From Mycobacterium sp. 4858 (GTDB lineage: Bacteria; Actinomycetota; Actinomycetes; Mycobacteriales; Mycobacteriaceae): 64,000 nt of DNA. Location of the stretch: positions 3,531,092 to 3,595,091 of the forward strand of contig NZ_LT968776.1 in assembly GCF_900240975.1 (NCBI RefSeq), read 5' to 3'. The number at the start of each line of letters is the position of its first letter. The stretch's first letter is position 1. A program made the position numbers and the translations under genes. Of the stretch, positions 24,422 through 33,592 are shown piece after piece. The notes under the pieces are model-generated. The model had not been told where the DNA came from, made no database searches, and was given only the letters and a program-made list of their open reading frames with translations.

Positions 24422-25191
24422 CCGCCGATCGCGACTACCCCCAGATGGCCGCCATGCGCGGCAGGGTCGAACCCGCGCCGCGCCGGGTGCGCGGTTATCT
24501 GGGCGACGCGCTGGTCTTCGACACCACCGCCGCCCGCTATGTGTGGGAGGTCCCCTACTACCCGCAGTACTACATCCCGTTGATTGATGTCCGCGCGGAG
24601 TTCCTGCGCGACGAGGACCATCCGCAGAAGGTGCAGTTCGGTCCGTCGCGGCTGCACTCCTTGCAGGGCGCCGGTGCGACTTACCCGTCCGCCGCGCGGG
24701 TGTTCGACGCCGACGGTGGCGGCCCGGTGGCCGGGACCGTGCGATTCGAATGGGAATCGTTGCGCTGGTTCGAGGAAGACGAGCCGATCTACGGCCATCC
24801 GCGCAATCCCTACTCGCGGGTGGATGCGCTACGCTCACACCGGCATGTTCGTGTGGAGTTGGACGGAATGATCTTGGCGGACACCAGTTCTCCTGTGCTG
24901 CTATTCGAAACAGGTTTGCCGACAAGGTATTACATCGATCCAACGGATGTCGCCTTCGAGCATCTGGAACCCAGCGCGACACAGACGCTGTGCCCGTACA
25001 AAGGCGTGACGTCGGGCTACTGGTCGGTGCGTTCCGGTGGTGTCGTGCACCCGGACCTGGCCTGGACGTACCACTACCCGTTGCCCGCGGTGGGCCAGAT
25101 CGCCGGTCTGGTGGCGTTTTACAACGAAAAGCTCGACATCTTCGTCGACGGTGCCGCCTTGGCCAGGCCGCAGACCCAGTTCAGCCAGTGA
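24418..25191 (+). CDS. DUF427 (beta-tent) protein, Rv1056-like
   Basis: Protein of 257 aa, close to the 254 aa I recall for Rv1056. It contains two DUF427-like repeats, near residues 15-110 (RVRGYLGDALVFDTTAARYVW and YYPQYYIPL) and 135-250 (RVELDGMILADTSSPVLLFE and LPTRYYIDPTDV). The domain is small and beta-rich, with no firmly assigned biochemical activity. The GTG overlaps the previous stop. This is the first gene after the accessory block whose position matches M. tuberculosis. Confidence 0.82.
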   Translation: MTADRDYPQMAAMRGRVEPAPRRVRGYLGDALVFDTTAARYVWEVPYYPQYYIPLIDVRAEFLRDEDHPQKVQFGPSRLHSLQGAGATYPSAARVFDADGGGPVAGTVRFEWESLRWFEEDEPIYGHPRNPYSRVDALRSHRHVRVELDGMILADTSSPVLLFETGLPTRYYIDPTDVAFEHLEPSATQTLCPYKGVTSGYWSVRSGGVVHPDLAWTYHYPLPAVGQIAGLVAFYNEKLDIFVDGAALARPQTQFSQ

Positions 25192-25566
25192 AGGCCTGTG
25201 ATCTTCCCCTCCCCGGGAAGTGAACGCTGAGAATTTCTTAACGCGGATGGCCTCAGGGCGCTGACCGGGAACGTTAGCGGTGAAAGCGAAATACCCCGGA
25301 TGCGCGTTTGCGTCAGTTTCGCTACGGGTAAGCGACTGCGATACAGCGTAATTGAAAGCCTGAGCAGAACCTGAGTGCGGGGAGTGACGTAGCTAACGTC
25401 GGGGGATTTTCGAACCGTTTGACGCGAATTTTGGCCGGTAGACTCGCAAAACCAGTCGCGTCGGCGCCTTTTGGGTGCTGAGATCCTGCGGGATCCGGAG
25501 GCCGAACTGTCGCGCAAGTCCCGGCGACTTCGCCCCGCGCCGACAACACAGCAAAGGCGGTACAGC
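25192..25566. promoter_or_regulatory. Intergenic region upstream of the beta-propeller gene
   Basis: This 375-bp region contains no credible gene. At its start, CTTCCCCTCCCCGGGAAG (25204-25221) can form a 6-bp hairpin and may end the DUF427 operon. Near 25387-25401 is GACGTAGCTAACGTC, a GACGT/ACGTC inverted repeat. In M. tuberculosis the corresponding promoter responds to TrcR, MprA and SigE. I could not place their sites with confidence. Confidence 0.35.
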
Positions 25567-26631
25567 GTGAACGCTTCGACCGGCCGCAAGGCCTTCCCGG
25601 ATGACCGGGTGTTCCAATTCGACGACACTTCGATCGTCGCAATTCCGGTGCGAAACGGTCCGATCAGCGACATCGGCATCAGCCCCGACGGCAGCCGGCT
25701 GGTCGTGGCCAACCACGGCCGCGACACGGTCTCCATCGTCGACACCGATGCCCGCCTCGTGGTGCAAACCCTCGCCCTGGACGAGCCGTTCGCGGTCGCC
25801 CTGAGCGGCGGCGACGCCCCGCGCGCCTACATCAGCACCGCAACCCCGTCCTATGACTCCGTCACCGTCGTCGACGTCGCGTCGAACGCGCGCATCGCGA
25901 CGCATCCGCTGGCCCACAGCGTGAGCGACCTCGCCGTGAGCGCCGACGGAAGGTTCGTCTACGCCGGCCGGAACCACGCCCGCGGTGCCGACGTCGTGGT
26001 CGTGGACACCGCCACCGACGAGACCGAGGTGATCGACCTGGCCGGCGCGGCGGGTGTCACCGCGGACTGCGTGCGCCTCAGCCCCGACGGCGCTCAGCTT
26101 TATGCCGCCACCAACGGGCCCTCCGGCGGCGAACTTGTCGTCATCGAGACCGGCGCACCCTCCGACGGCGGCTCCCGCATCGTCGGGGCCTACGAGCTGG
26201 GTCTGCCCATCCGCGACGTCGCGCTCAGCAGCGACGGCAGCACCGCCTACGTTGCCAGTTGCGGCCCGGTGGTCGGCGCGGTGCTCGACGTCGTCGACAC
26301 CCGGGCCCGCGACATCACCGGGACGCGCAAGCTCAGCGAGCTCGCCGGTCCGCTCACCCGCCTGGCGCTCAGTCGTGACGGGCGCCACGCTTACCTGGTC
26401 AGCGACGAGCATGTCGCCGTCGTGTGCACAAGCACCCACGACGTCGTCGGTGACATCGGGGTGGCGAGGCACCCGTCCTGCGTGGTCGAAAGCCCCGACG
26501 GCAGATACCTCTACATCGCCGGCCACTCCGGCGTCGTCACCGTCGTGCCGATCGCCGCCGGCGGCGGGCCGGAGGAGGCGTCGACCACCCGGCTGCCCGT
26601 GGCGGTGCCGCGGGAACCCGTGCTCGCCTAG
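25567..26631 (+). CDS. YVTN-type seven-bladed beta-propeller protein (Rv1057-like)
   Basis: Protein of 354 aa made of repeated YVTN-like blades: ISDIGISPDGSRLVVANHGRD, VSDLAVSADGRFVYAGR, RLSPDGAQLYAATNG, DVALSSDGSTAYVASCG and LALSRDGRHAYLVSD. No signal peptide or catalytic site is visible. Rv1057 of M. tuberculosis is a beta-propeller controlled by TrcR, MprA and SigE during stress and macrophage growth. I chose GTG 25567 because AAAGGCGG lies 8-14 bp upstream. A TTG at 25471 would add 32 residues and give 386 aa, nearer the 393 aa recalled for Rv1057. Confidence 0.87.
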   Translation: MNASTGRKAFPDDRVFQFDDTSIVAIPVRNGPISDIGISPDGSRLVVANHGRDTVSIVDTDARLVVQTLALDEPFAVALSGGDAPRAYISTATPSYDSVTVVDVASNARIATHPLAHSVSDLAVSADGRFVYAGRNHARGADVVVVDTATDETEVIDLAGAAGVTADCVRLSPDGAQLYAATNGPSGGELVVIETGAPSDGGSRIVGAYELGLPIRDVALSSDGSTAYVASCGPVVGAVLDVVDTRARDITGTRKLSELAGPLTRLALSRDGRHAYLVSDEHVAVVCTSTHDVVGDIGVARHPSCVVESPDGRYLYIAGHSGVVTVVPIAAGGGPEEASTTRLPVAVPREPVLA

Positions 26632-26779
26632 GGAAATTGCGCACCGGTCGCCGAGCCCGGGCTTAGGGTGGAGGCTGCCGGCGGCCAGGCGTTGCCGGCC
26701 CCGGGACGCGGCCAGCACCACGCGTTCCGCAGGGTTGACATCAGGCGACGCTGCGCCTCGATCCAAAGGCGGTATCTCG

Positions 26780-28411
26780 ATGGACAGCACGATGCAGGAC
26801 TTTCCGTTGACGATCACCGCGATCATGCGGCACGGCTGCGGTATCCACGGTGCGCGTACCGTCGCCACCGCCACCGGTGCGGGCTACCGGCGAATCACCT
26901 ACCGTGAGCTGGGTCAAGATGCGGCTCGGTTGGCGAACGGTCTGCGACGCCTGGGCGTCACCGGGGACCAGCGGGTGGCGACGTTCATGTGGAACAACGC
27001 CGAACACCTGGCGACCTACCTGGCGGTGCCGTCGATGGGTGCCGTGTTGCACACCCTGAACATCCGCCTCTTCGCCGAGCAGATCGCCTATGTCGCCAAC
27101 GAGGCCGAAGACCAGGTGGTGCTGGTCGACGCGTCGCTGACCAAGTTGCTCGCCCCGGTGCTGGGCGACCTCAAGACCGTGCACACCGTGATCGTGGTCG
27201 GGGAGGGCGACACCGCCGCGGTCGAGGGATCGGGCAAGGCCGTGCTGCGGTATGCCGACGTGCTCGACGGCGAGTCCCCCGACTTCGAATGGCCGGAGCT
27301 CGACGAGAAGTCCGCGGCCGCAATGTGTTACACGAGTGGTACCACCGGAAACCCCAAAGGCGTTGTCTACAGCCATCGCTCGAGCTACTTACACACCATG
27401 GCGGCCTGCACCACCAACGGCATCGGCGTGGGATCCGTCGACAGCGTGCTGCCGATCGTGCCGATGTTCCACGCCAACGCGTGGGGGCTGCCCTACGCGG
27501 CGCTGATGGCCGGTGCCGACCTGGTATTGCCCGACTGCCACCTCGACGCGCGGTCGCTGATCCGCACGGTGGAGGACCTGCGGCCGACCGTGGCGGGTGC
27601 GGTGCCCACGATCTGGAACGACGTCCTGCACCGCCTGGAGGAAGAACCCGGCCACGACATGTCGTCGCTGCGGCTGGTGGTCTGCGGAGGATCGGCCGTT
27701 CCGGTGTCGCTGATGCGCACCTTCGAGGAGAACCACGGCGTGGAGATCCGGCAGCTGTGGGGCATGACGGAAACCTCGCCGATGGCAACCATGGCGTGGC
27801 CGCCGCCGGGAACGCCCGCGGACCGGCACTGGGCGTTCCGGGCGACCCAGGGCCAGCCGCTCTGCGGCGTGGAAATGCGCATCGTCGACGACGACGACCG
27901 GCCGCTGCCCAACGACGGTGCCGCCGTGGGCGAGGTGGAAGTCCGCGGCCCGTGGATCGCCGGCTCCTACTACCTCACCGCCGACGACTCGAAGTTCGAC
28001 TCCGGCTGGCTGCGCACCGGTGACGTGGGGCGGATCGACGAGCAGGGATTCGTGACGCTGACCGACCGGGCCAAGGACGTGATCAAGTCCGGCGGCGAGT
28101 GGATCTCCTCGGTCGAGTTGGAGAACGGCTTGATCGGGCACCCGCATGTCGTCGAGGCCGCGGTGGTCGGCGTGCCCGACGAGCGGTGGCAGGAACGGCC
28201 GCTGGCCGTAGTCGTGGCCAAGGAGGGCACCACGGTCAGCGCCGAGGATCTGCGAAAGTTCCTGGCGGAGAAGGTGGTTCGGTGGTGGCTGCCCGAAAGG
28301 TGGGCATTCGTCGACGAGATTCCGCGCACCAGCGTGGGCAAGTACGACAAGAAGGCCATCCGGGCGCGCTACGCCGAGCACGGCTACTGGGTGGTCGAGG
28401 CCCGCGACTGA
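26780..28411 (+). CDS. fadD14: Fatty-acid-CoA ligase FadD14
   Basis: Protein of 543 aa, exactly the length I recall for Rv1058. It is an AMP-forming acyl-CoA synthetase. The P-loop-like motif YTSGTTGNPKGV is at about 182-193, and the A5 motif QLWGMTETSP is near 330. GWLRTGDVG and DRAKDVIKSGGEWIS form the hinge, and the catalytic Lys is in RTSVGKYDKK near the C-terminus. It activates a medium- or long-chain acid for beta-oxidation or lipid synthesis; the substrate is not predictable. It lies 149 bp downstream of the propeller gene, probably with its own promoter. Confidence 0.9.
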   Translation: MDSTMQDFPLTITAIMRHGCGIHGARTVATATGAGYRRITYRELGQDAARLANGLRRLGVTGDQRVATFMWNNAEHLATYLAVPSMGAVLHTLNIRLFAEQIAYVANEAEDQVVLVDASLTKLLAPVLGDLKTVHTVIVVGEGDTAAVEGSGKAVLRYADVLDGESPDFEWPELDEKSAAAMCYTSGTTGNPKGVVYSHRSSYLHTMAACTTNGIGVGSVDSVLPIVPMFHANAWGLPYAALMAGADLVLPDCHLDARSLIRTVEDLRPTVAGAVPTIWNDVLHRLEEEPGHDMSSLRLVVCGGSAVPVSLMRTFEENHGVEIRQLWGMTETSPMATMAWPPPGTPADRHWAFRATQGQPLCGVEMRIVDDDDRPLPNDGAAVGEVEVRGPWIAGSYYLTADDSKFDSGWLRTGDVGRIDEQGFVTLTDRAKDVIKSGGEWISSVELENGLIGHPHVVEAAVVGVPDERWQERPLAVVVAKEGTTVSAEDLRKFLAEKVVRWWLPERWAFVDEIPRTSVGKYDKKAIRARYAEHGYWVVEARD

Positions 28412-28491
28412 GCGCGGGCCGCGACTGCTCACGAATAGGGTCGGCTTGTTCGGTGTATTCGAGATTCACCAGCCCTGCGGAAGGATCCCCG

Positions 28492-28962
28492 ATGACCCAG
28501 CCCCTCGTCGTCGAGCAATCGCGCGTGGTGCCCGTCGCGCAGGACGCGGCGTTCCACGGCACGCTGCCCGTCTCCCTTCCGGAGATCTTCGGCCGCTGGT
28601 ACGGCCCGATCCCGCCGATCAGGGAGGTGCGGGACCAGACCGGCGACTGGGACACCGCGGGCCGGAGCCGCACGATCATGTTGGTCGGCGGTAGCGCGCG
28701 GGAAGACCTGACCAGTGTCGACGCGCCGCGATCGTTCGGTTACCGGCTCACCGGAATCCACGGGCCGATGGCGCTCCTGGTCGGTTCGGTCACCGGCGAG
28801 TGGACCTTCACCCCGGCCGGCGACGGCACCGAGATCACCTGGCGCTGGACCATTTACCCCAAGTCGCCGCTGTCCGCGCCGGGCCTGCCACTGTTCGGGA
28901 TGCTGTGGAAGCGCTACGCGCGGCGAGCGTTACAGGACCTCGCCCAGGTGCTGACCCGCTGA
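28492..28962 (+). CDS. SRPBCC-type ligand-binding protein
   Basis: Protein of 156 aa, near the size I recall for Rv1060. It looks like a START/SRPBCC helix-grip fold. It has the N-terminal strand VEQSRVVPVAQDAAFH, then PPIREVRDQTGDWDTAG, then the central strands SFGYRLTGIHGPMALLVG and EWTFTPAGDGTEITWRWTI. A long C-terminal helix LFGMLWKRYARRALQDLA completes it. Such proteins bind lipids or polyketides; no ligand can be named. It lies between fadD14 and the amidotransferase on the same strand. The Rv1059 counterpart is absent. Confidence 0.75.
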   Translation: MTQPLVVEQSRVVPVAQDAAFHGTLPVSLPEIFGRWYGPIPPIREVRDQTGDWDTAGRSRTIMLVGGSAREDLTSVDAPRSFGYRLTGIHGPMALLVGSVTGEWTFTPAGDGTEITWRWTIYPKSPLSAPGLPLFGMLWKRYARRALQDLAQVLTR

Positions 28963-28981
28963 AGCTGGGTACCGTGCCGGT

Positions 28982-29866
28982 ATGTGCCGACTATTCGGGC
29001 TGCACGCCGGGACGGACGTATGCACCGCGACCTTCTGGTTGCTGGGCGCCCCCGACAGCCTCGCCCAACAGAGCAGGAGGAATCCGGACGGGACCGGCCT
29101 GGGGGTCTTCGACCGCCGGGGCCGCCCGCAGCTGGACAAGCAGCCCATGGCGGCCTGGGAGGACGCCGCGTTCGCCACCGAAGCGCACGAGCTGACCGGC
29201 ACCACGTTCATCGCGCATGTGCGTTACGCGACGACCGGTTCGCTCGACGTCCGCAACACCCACCCGTTCCTGCAGGACGGCCGGATTTTCGCGCACAACG
29301 GCGTCCTGGAGGGCCTGGACATCCTCGAGGAGCGGCTGCGCGCGGTCGGCATCGACGAACTGGTCCTGGGCGACACCGATTCCGAGCGGGTGTTCGCGTT
29401 GGTCACCGCCTCGATCCGGGCGCTCGACGGTGACGTGACCGCGGGTCTGGTCGATGCTATGACATGGCTTGCGGCCAATGTGCCGATCTATGCGGTCAAC
29501 GTGCTGCTGAGCACGGCCACCGACATGTGGGCGCTGCGGTACCCGGACACCCATGATCTCTACGTCCTGGACCGGTCCGGCGAGGCCCCCGCCCAAGCCC
29601 CGAAATTCGACATGCGCACCAAGAGAATCAACGCGCGATCGGAACACCTGTGCACCCGCCCGTCGGTGGTGTTCGCCACCGAACGCATGGACGACGACCC
29701 CCGCTGGCGTCTGCTCGAGCCCGGTGAGCTGGTCCACGTCGACGCCGGCCTGCATGTCGAGCGCACGGTGATCCTGCCCCACCCGCCCGCGCATCAGCTC
29801 CGCCGGGCCGAACTGAGCGCGCCGGTCCACGACGCGCAACACGCGGTGCCGAGCGCTCAGAGTTAG
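28982..29866 (+). CDS. Class II glutamine amidotransferase (Rv1061-like)
   Basis: Protein of 294 aa. After Met removal the N-terminal Cys2 (MCRLFGLHAG) should be the Ntn nucleophile of a class II glutaminase. HVRYATTGSLDVRNTHPF contains the glutamine-binding Arg, and GRIFAHNGVLEG supplies the oxyanion Asn-Gly. The protein is short and consists of the glutaminase domain alone, like YafJ and DUF3700-type proteins, so any acceptor partner is unknown. It starts 19 bp after the previous gene. Confidence 0.85.
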   Translation: MCRLFGLHAGTDVCTATFWLLGAPDSLAQQSRRNPDGTGLGVFDRRGRPQLDKQPMAAWEDAAFATEAHELTGTTFIAHVRYATTGSLDVRNTHPFLQDGRIFAHNGVLEGLDILEERLRAVGIDELVLGDTDSERVFALVTASIRALDGDVTAGLVDAMTWLAANVPIYAVNVLLSTATDMWALRYPDTHDLYVLDRSGEAPAQAPKFDMRTKRINARSEHLCTRPSVVFATERMDDDPRWRLLEPGELVHVDAGLHVERTVILPHPPAHQLRRAELSAPVHDAQHAVPSAQS

Positions 29867-29896
29867 CCCGATGCCGGCCTGGCAGAGTGGGTGGGC

Positions 29897-30766
29897 ATGG
29901 CAACCAGACGGGCGCTTGTGCTGGCGGGCGGTGGGATAGCGGGAATTGCCTGGGAGACAGGTGTTTTGCGCGGCATCGCCGACGAGTCGCCCGCGGCGGC
30001 CGGGCTGTTGCTGGATTCGGACGTGCTGGTGGGGACCTCGGCCGGCTCGACGGTCGCCGCGCAGATCGGCAGTGGGAGCACGCTCGACGCGCTGTTCGGC
30101 CGGCAGGTCGCCGAAGCGTCGGCCGAGATCGATTCCGGGGTGGACGTCGACACCATCACCGGGATGTTCCTGGCGGCCCTGGCGGAGCCCTACGCCGACG
30201 GGTCGGACAAGACGCGGCAGCAGCTGCAGCGGATCGGTGCGGTGGCGCTGGCGGCCGAAACCGTTCCGCCACCGCTGCGCCGGCAGGTCATCGCCCAGCG
30301 CCTGCCGTCGCACGACTGGCCCGACCGGACGCTGCGGATCACGGCCATCGACGTAAGCACCGGCGAATTGGTCGTCTTCGATCGCGAGTCCGGCGTCGAC
30401 CTCGTCGACGCGGTGGCGGCCAGCTGCGCGGTGCCCGGCGCATGGCCGCCGGTGGCGATCGGGGGCCGACGCTACATGGACGGCGGCGTCGCCAGCTCGG
30501 TCAACCTCGGCGTGGCCGGTGATTGCGACGCGGCGGTTGTCTTGGTGCCCTCGGGCGCGGACGCGCCCTCGCCGTTCGGCGCCGGGCCTGCCGCGGAGAT
30601 CTCCGCCTTTCCCGGCGCAACGTTCGCGGTGTTCGCCGACACGGGCTCGGTGGCGGCCTTCGGACCCAATCCGCTGGACCCGAAGTGCCGCGTCACCTCG
30701 GCGCTGGCCGGACGCGAACAGGGCCGCCGCGAAGCCCCGGCCCTCGCGCGGTTCCTCGGCGTCTGA
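29897..30766 (+). CDS. Patatin-like phospholipase (Rv1062-like)
   Basis: Protein of 289 aa, serine lipid acyl hydrolase of the patatin family. The oxyanion loop LVLAGGGIAGIAWETGVL is at the N-terminus, the nucleophile elbow is VGTSAGSTVA (GTSAGS), and the catalytic-dyad Asp lies in MDGGVASSVN (DGG). It probably acts on cytoplasmic or membrane lipids; no signal peptide is seen. ATG 29897 is used; GTG 29891 is equivalent. It faces a second patatin gene on the other strand, as in M. tuberculosis. Confidence 0.87.
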   Translation: MATRRALVLAGGGIAGIAWETGVLRGIADESPAAAGLLLDSDVLVGTSAGSTVAAQIGSGSTLDALFGRQVAEASAEIDSGVDVDTITGMFLAALAEPYADGSDKTRQQLQRIGAVALAAETVPPPLRRQVIAQRLPSHDWPDRTLRITAIDVSTGELVVFDRESGVDLVDAVAASCAVPGAWPPVAIGGRRYMDGGVASSVNLGVAGDCDAAVVLVPSGADAPSPFGAGPAAEISAFPGATFAVFADTGSVAAFGPNPLDPKCRVTSALAGREQGRREAPALARFLGV

Positions 30767-30799
30767 TCGAGCCGGGGATCGTTTGCGGCAGAAGAATTT

Positions 30800-31894
30800 T
30801 CAGTCTTCGGCTGTGGGGGGCGCGGCGCGGTCGGCCTCGAACGCGTCCAGGGCCTCGTCCGCCAGTGCCCGGCCGACGGTGATGACCTCGGCCGCCCGGT
30901 GGAATTCCAGGCCCCGGCAGATCGATCGCGGAACCTCGATCAACAGGTCGGGCGGGTAGACCGCCAGCGTGTGGCGCGCCAGCGCGGCCTGCGCGATGTC
31001 GATCGTCCGGTTCATCACCTCGAAACTGCCCAGCTTCGGGACTTCGGTTGTGGTGTCGGACAATTCGCCGGCCGGATCATCCCCGGCGGCGGCCTCGGCG
31101 GCCTCGGCGGCCTCGGCGACGTCGGCGTCGTCCGGCCAGGCGTCCGCTTCCGCGGGGGACACCCCGAATCTGGCAAGCACCGCGCGTGCGGTCGGCCGGT
31201 CGAGCAGCGACCGGGCCGCGGAGGTGTCGAGCAGCGAGGAAGTGCTGCGCACCATGCGGTTCAGCCAGTCGGCGGTCGCGCCGGCCTCCCCCTCACGGTT
31301 GGCGATCGCCTCACTGCCGGACAGGCTCACCGCGATGGTCACGTCCGCGTTGACCGCCGAGAGGGGTGCCATCGGCAGCGGGTCCAGGATTCCGCCGTCG
31401 GCCAGCAGGCGCCCGTCGAGTTCGTGGGGCGCGATCACGCCCGGTATGGCGATGGAGGCGCGGATCGCCGCGTCGACGGGGCCGCGCTGAAACCACACCG
31501 ACTTGCCGGCCAAGAGGTCGGTCGCCACGGCGGTGAAGGGGATCGGCAGCTGCTCGATGGCGACCGGGCCGAGAATGTCGCGCACCGCGTCCAGGATCTT
31601 CTCGGCCCGCATCACCCCGGCCGCGCTGATCGAGAAGTCCAGCAGCCGCAGGATGGTGCGCTGCGTCAGGGACTTCGTCCACTCGGCGAACTCGTCGCGG
31701 CGCCCGGCCGCCTCCAAACCGCCGACCAGTGCGCCCATCGACGAGCCCGCGATGCCCACGATCTCGTACTCCCGGGCGCGCAGCGCCTCGATCACCCCGA
31801 TGTGGGCGTAGCCGCGGGCCCCGCCGCTGCCCAGCGCCAACGCCACCCGCGTCGGTGATCGGCGCACGCCAACACCGCCCGTTCCATCCGGCAT
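30800..31894 (-). CDS. Patatin-like phospholipase, RssA type (Rv1063c-like)
   Basis: Protein of 364 aa (about 360 recalled for Rv1063c). The N-terminal glycine-rich loop is LALGSGGARGYAHIGVIEAL, the nucleophile elbow is GIAGSSMGALVGGL (GSSMG), and the Asp is in LLADGGILDPLPMAPL. These are typical of the NTE/RssA subgroup. The last 100 residues are more variable, with an Ala/Glu-rich stretch (AEAAEAAEAAAGD). I chose ATG 31894 rather than the codon 11 residues upstream because it fits the family N-terminus. Confidence 0.85.
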   Translation of the reverse strand: MPDGTGGVGVRRSPTRVALALGSGGARGYAHIGVIEALRAREYEIVGIAGSSMGALVGGLEAAGRRDEFAEWTKSLTQRTILRLLDFSISAAGVMRAEKILDAVRDILGPVAIEQLPIPFTAVATDLLAGKSVWFQRGPVDAAIRASIAIPGVIAPHELDGRLLADGGILDPLPMAPLSAVNADVTIAVSLSGSEAIANREGEAGATADWLNRMVRSTSSLLDTSAARSLLDRPTARAVLARFGVSPAEADAWPDDADVAEAAEAAEAAAGDDPAGELSDTTTEVPKLGSFEVMNRTIDIAQAALARHTLAVYPPDLLIEVPRSICRGLEFHRAAEVITVGRALADEALDAFEADRAAPPTAED

Positions 31895-31986
31895 TCCTTC
31901 ATTCTGCGCGGCGGAGCCGGCCGGCACACCGGCCGGGCCGTCACTTTAGGTACCCGTGAATTCAATCGCGCACGGGTTCGAACGGG

Positions 31987-32430
31987 CTAGCCGCATTCGT
32001 CGTTGGCGGCGGCGCGCGCGGCGGTGATCACGGCCGCCTGCCGGGCCGGCGCCAGATCCGCCCAGCGGGCGTTCCAGCTGCCCGCGGTGCCCGAGGGCGC
32101 GGCCTGGACCATCGCCAGATAGGGCTCGAACAGCGACTGATCGGTCCTGGGCTGGGCGTCCATCCACACTTTGGCGGCGTGACAGGCCTGGTAATACTCC
32201 TCCTCCGTCGAATTCGCGGGGACGTCGACTCTGGTCGTCACGCCGGAGGGGGAGAGCCCGACGGCGCCCGGCGGCGCCGCGTCGGGGCTACCCGGCACGC
32301 CCGCCGGCCGCCCCGGCGGGGAGGCCGGGGTGCGGCTCGGGGCGCCGGCCGAGCACGCTGTGCCCGCGAACACAGCGGCCGCCACGACGAGCGTGCCCCA
32401 CAGCCGGGGCCGGTGACCGCACCAGCGCAC
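31987..32430 (-). CDS. lpqV: Lipoprotein LpqV
   Basis: Protein of 147 aa with signal sequence LWGTLVVAAAVFAGTAC (lipobox AGTAC, Cys26). A Pro/Ser-rich spacer and a compact domain follow, with EEEYYQACHAAKVWMDAQ and a C-terminal Cys (ANDECG); a disulfide between these is likely. It is a cell-envelope lipoprotein of unknown function. The name rests on size and synteny with Rv1064c. It is divergent from the cysteine dioxygenase gene. Confidence 0.82.
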   Translation of the reverse strand: MRWCGHRPRLWGTLVVAAAVFAGTACSAGAPSRTPASPPGRPAGVPGSPDAAPPGAVGLSPSGVTTRVDVPANSTEEEYYQACHAAKVWMDAQPRTDQSLFEPYLAMVQAAPSGTAGSWNARWADLAPARQAAVITAARAAANDECG

Positions 32431-32543
32431 CGACCCAATCTATGCAACACTGGCGGCCGTGATGGAGCGCTTCGGATCTTGCGAGTGTTGTCGGCCGTAA
32501 CACGCCGCCGCCTGTCCGATCCCGTTTTCCCTGGAGCTCCACG

Positions 32544-33143
32544 ATGTCACTGCCCCTGGCGAGTCCTGTGTCCCTCGCCGCGCCGGCCGCGTTGCGCCCG
32601 CGCACCTTCTCGTCCGCGTCCCCGTCGCCGGGCCCGACCCGGTTGCGCGTGCCCGACCTGCTGCACGCCACCGACCGGGCCGCCGACGACGTGCTGAGCG
32701 GGCGCTGCGACCACCTGCTGCCGCCGGGCGGGATACCGGAGTCGCGGCGCTGGTTCACCCGCATCCACGGTGACGACGAGCTGGACGTCTGGCTGATCAG
32801 CTGGGTTCCCGGCCATCACACCGAACTGCACGATCACGGCGGCTCCCTGGGCGCGTTGACGGTGGTGTCCGGGTCGCTCACCGAATTCCGTTGGGACGGC
32901 CGCGTTCTGCGCCAGCGCCGACTGGACGCCGGCGATCAGGCCGGGTTCCCACTGGGCTGGGTGCACGACGTGGTGTGGGCGCCCCGGCCCGTGGCCGTGT
33001 CCGTCTCGGGTCCGGTGCGGCCCTCGCTGAGCGTGCATGCCTACTCACCGCCGCTGACCGCGATGTCCTACTACGAGGTCACCGGCCGAAACCGGTTGCG
33101 CCGCCAGCGCACCGAACTGACCGATCAACCGGAAGGACCGTGA
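32544..33143 (+). CDS. Cysteine dioxygenase family protein
   Basis: Protein of 199 aa, cupin fold. It should oxidise a thiol such as cysteine to the sulfinate with O2 and Fe(II). The metal motif ELHDHGGSLGAL (HxH, with the cupin Gly) and the third His in LGWVHDVVWAP are present. The N-terminal 40 residues are low-complexity (Ala/Ser/Pro), so a later start is possible. Its stop overlaps the rhodanese ATG by 1 nt, linking two sulfur enzymes in one transcript. Position matches Rv1065. Confidence 0.85.
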   Translation: MSLPLASPVSLAAPAALRPRTFSSASPSPGPTRLRVPDLLHATDRAADDVLSGRCDHLLPPGGIPESRRWFTRIHGDDELDVWLISWVPGHHTELHDHGGSLGALTVVSGSLTEFRWDGRVLRQRRLDAGDQAGFPLGWVHDVVWAPRPVAVSVSGPVRPSLSVHAYSPPLTAMSYYEVTGRNRLRRQRTELTDQPEGP

Positions 33144-33592
33144 TGAGCCGCATCGACGTCGTGTTGAGATCCGCCCGCCGCCGCTTTCGCCGCCTTCCCG
33201 CCGCCGAAGTGCCGGACGCGCTGCGGCGCGGGGCGGTGCTCGTCGACATCCGGCCGCAGGCACAGCGTTTCCGCGAGGGTGAGATCCCCGGCGCCCTGGT
33301 GATCGAACGCAACGTCCTGGAGTGGCGCTGCGACCCGACCAGTGAGGCCAGGCTGCCCGAGGCCGTCGGCGACGACGTCGAGTGGGTCATCGTGTGCTCT
33401 GAGGGCTACACCTCCAGCCTCGCGGCGGCCGCGCTGCTGGACATCGGGCTGCACCGCGCCACCGACGTCGTCGGCGGCTACCACGCGCTCGCGGGAGCCG
33501 GTGTGCTCGAACAGCTTTCGGGTGCCGCCCCGCTCGACGCCGGCCCGGGAGTGCTCGCCAACTCCGGCACCCCGGGTCGCCGCTGGCTCTAG
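33143..33592 (+). CDS. Rhodanese-like sulfurtransferase
   Basis: Protein of 149 aa with a single rhodanese domain. VLVDIRPQAQRFREGEIPGAL is the typical N-terminal CH2A-type region, the active-site loop is VIVCSEGYTSSLAAA with the catalytic Cys, and DVVGGYHALAGAG follows. It accepts a sulfane sulfur on Cys for transfer; the physiological donor is unknown. It is translationally coupled to the cysteine dioxygenase. The stop abuts the stop of the converging hydrolase gene with no gap. Position matches Rv1066. Confidence 0.88.
   Translation: MSRIDVVLRSARRRFRRLPAAEVPDALRRGAVLVDIRPQAQRFREGEIPGALVIERNVLEWRCDPTSEARLPEAVGDDVEWVIVCSEGYTSSLAAAALLDIGLHRATDVVGGYHALAGAGVLEQLSGAAPLDAGPGVLANSGTPGRRWL

Noticed and set aside
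25192..25566. SigE-type promoter upstream of the beta-propeller gene (GGGAAC at 25265-25270)
   Set aside because: No matching -10 element at the right distance was found, so the hexamer alone is not evidence.
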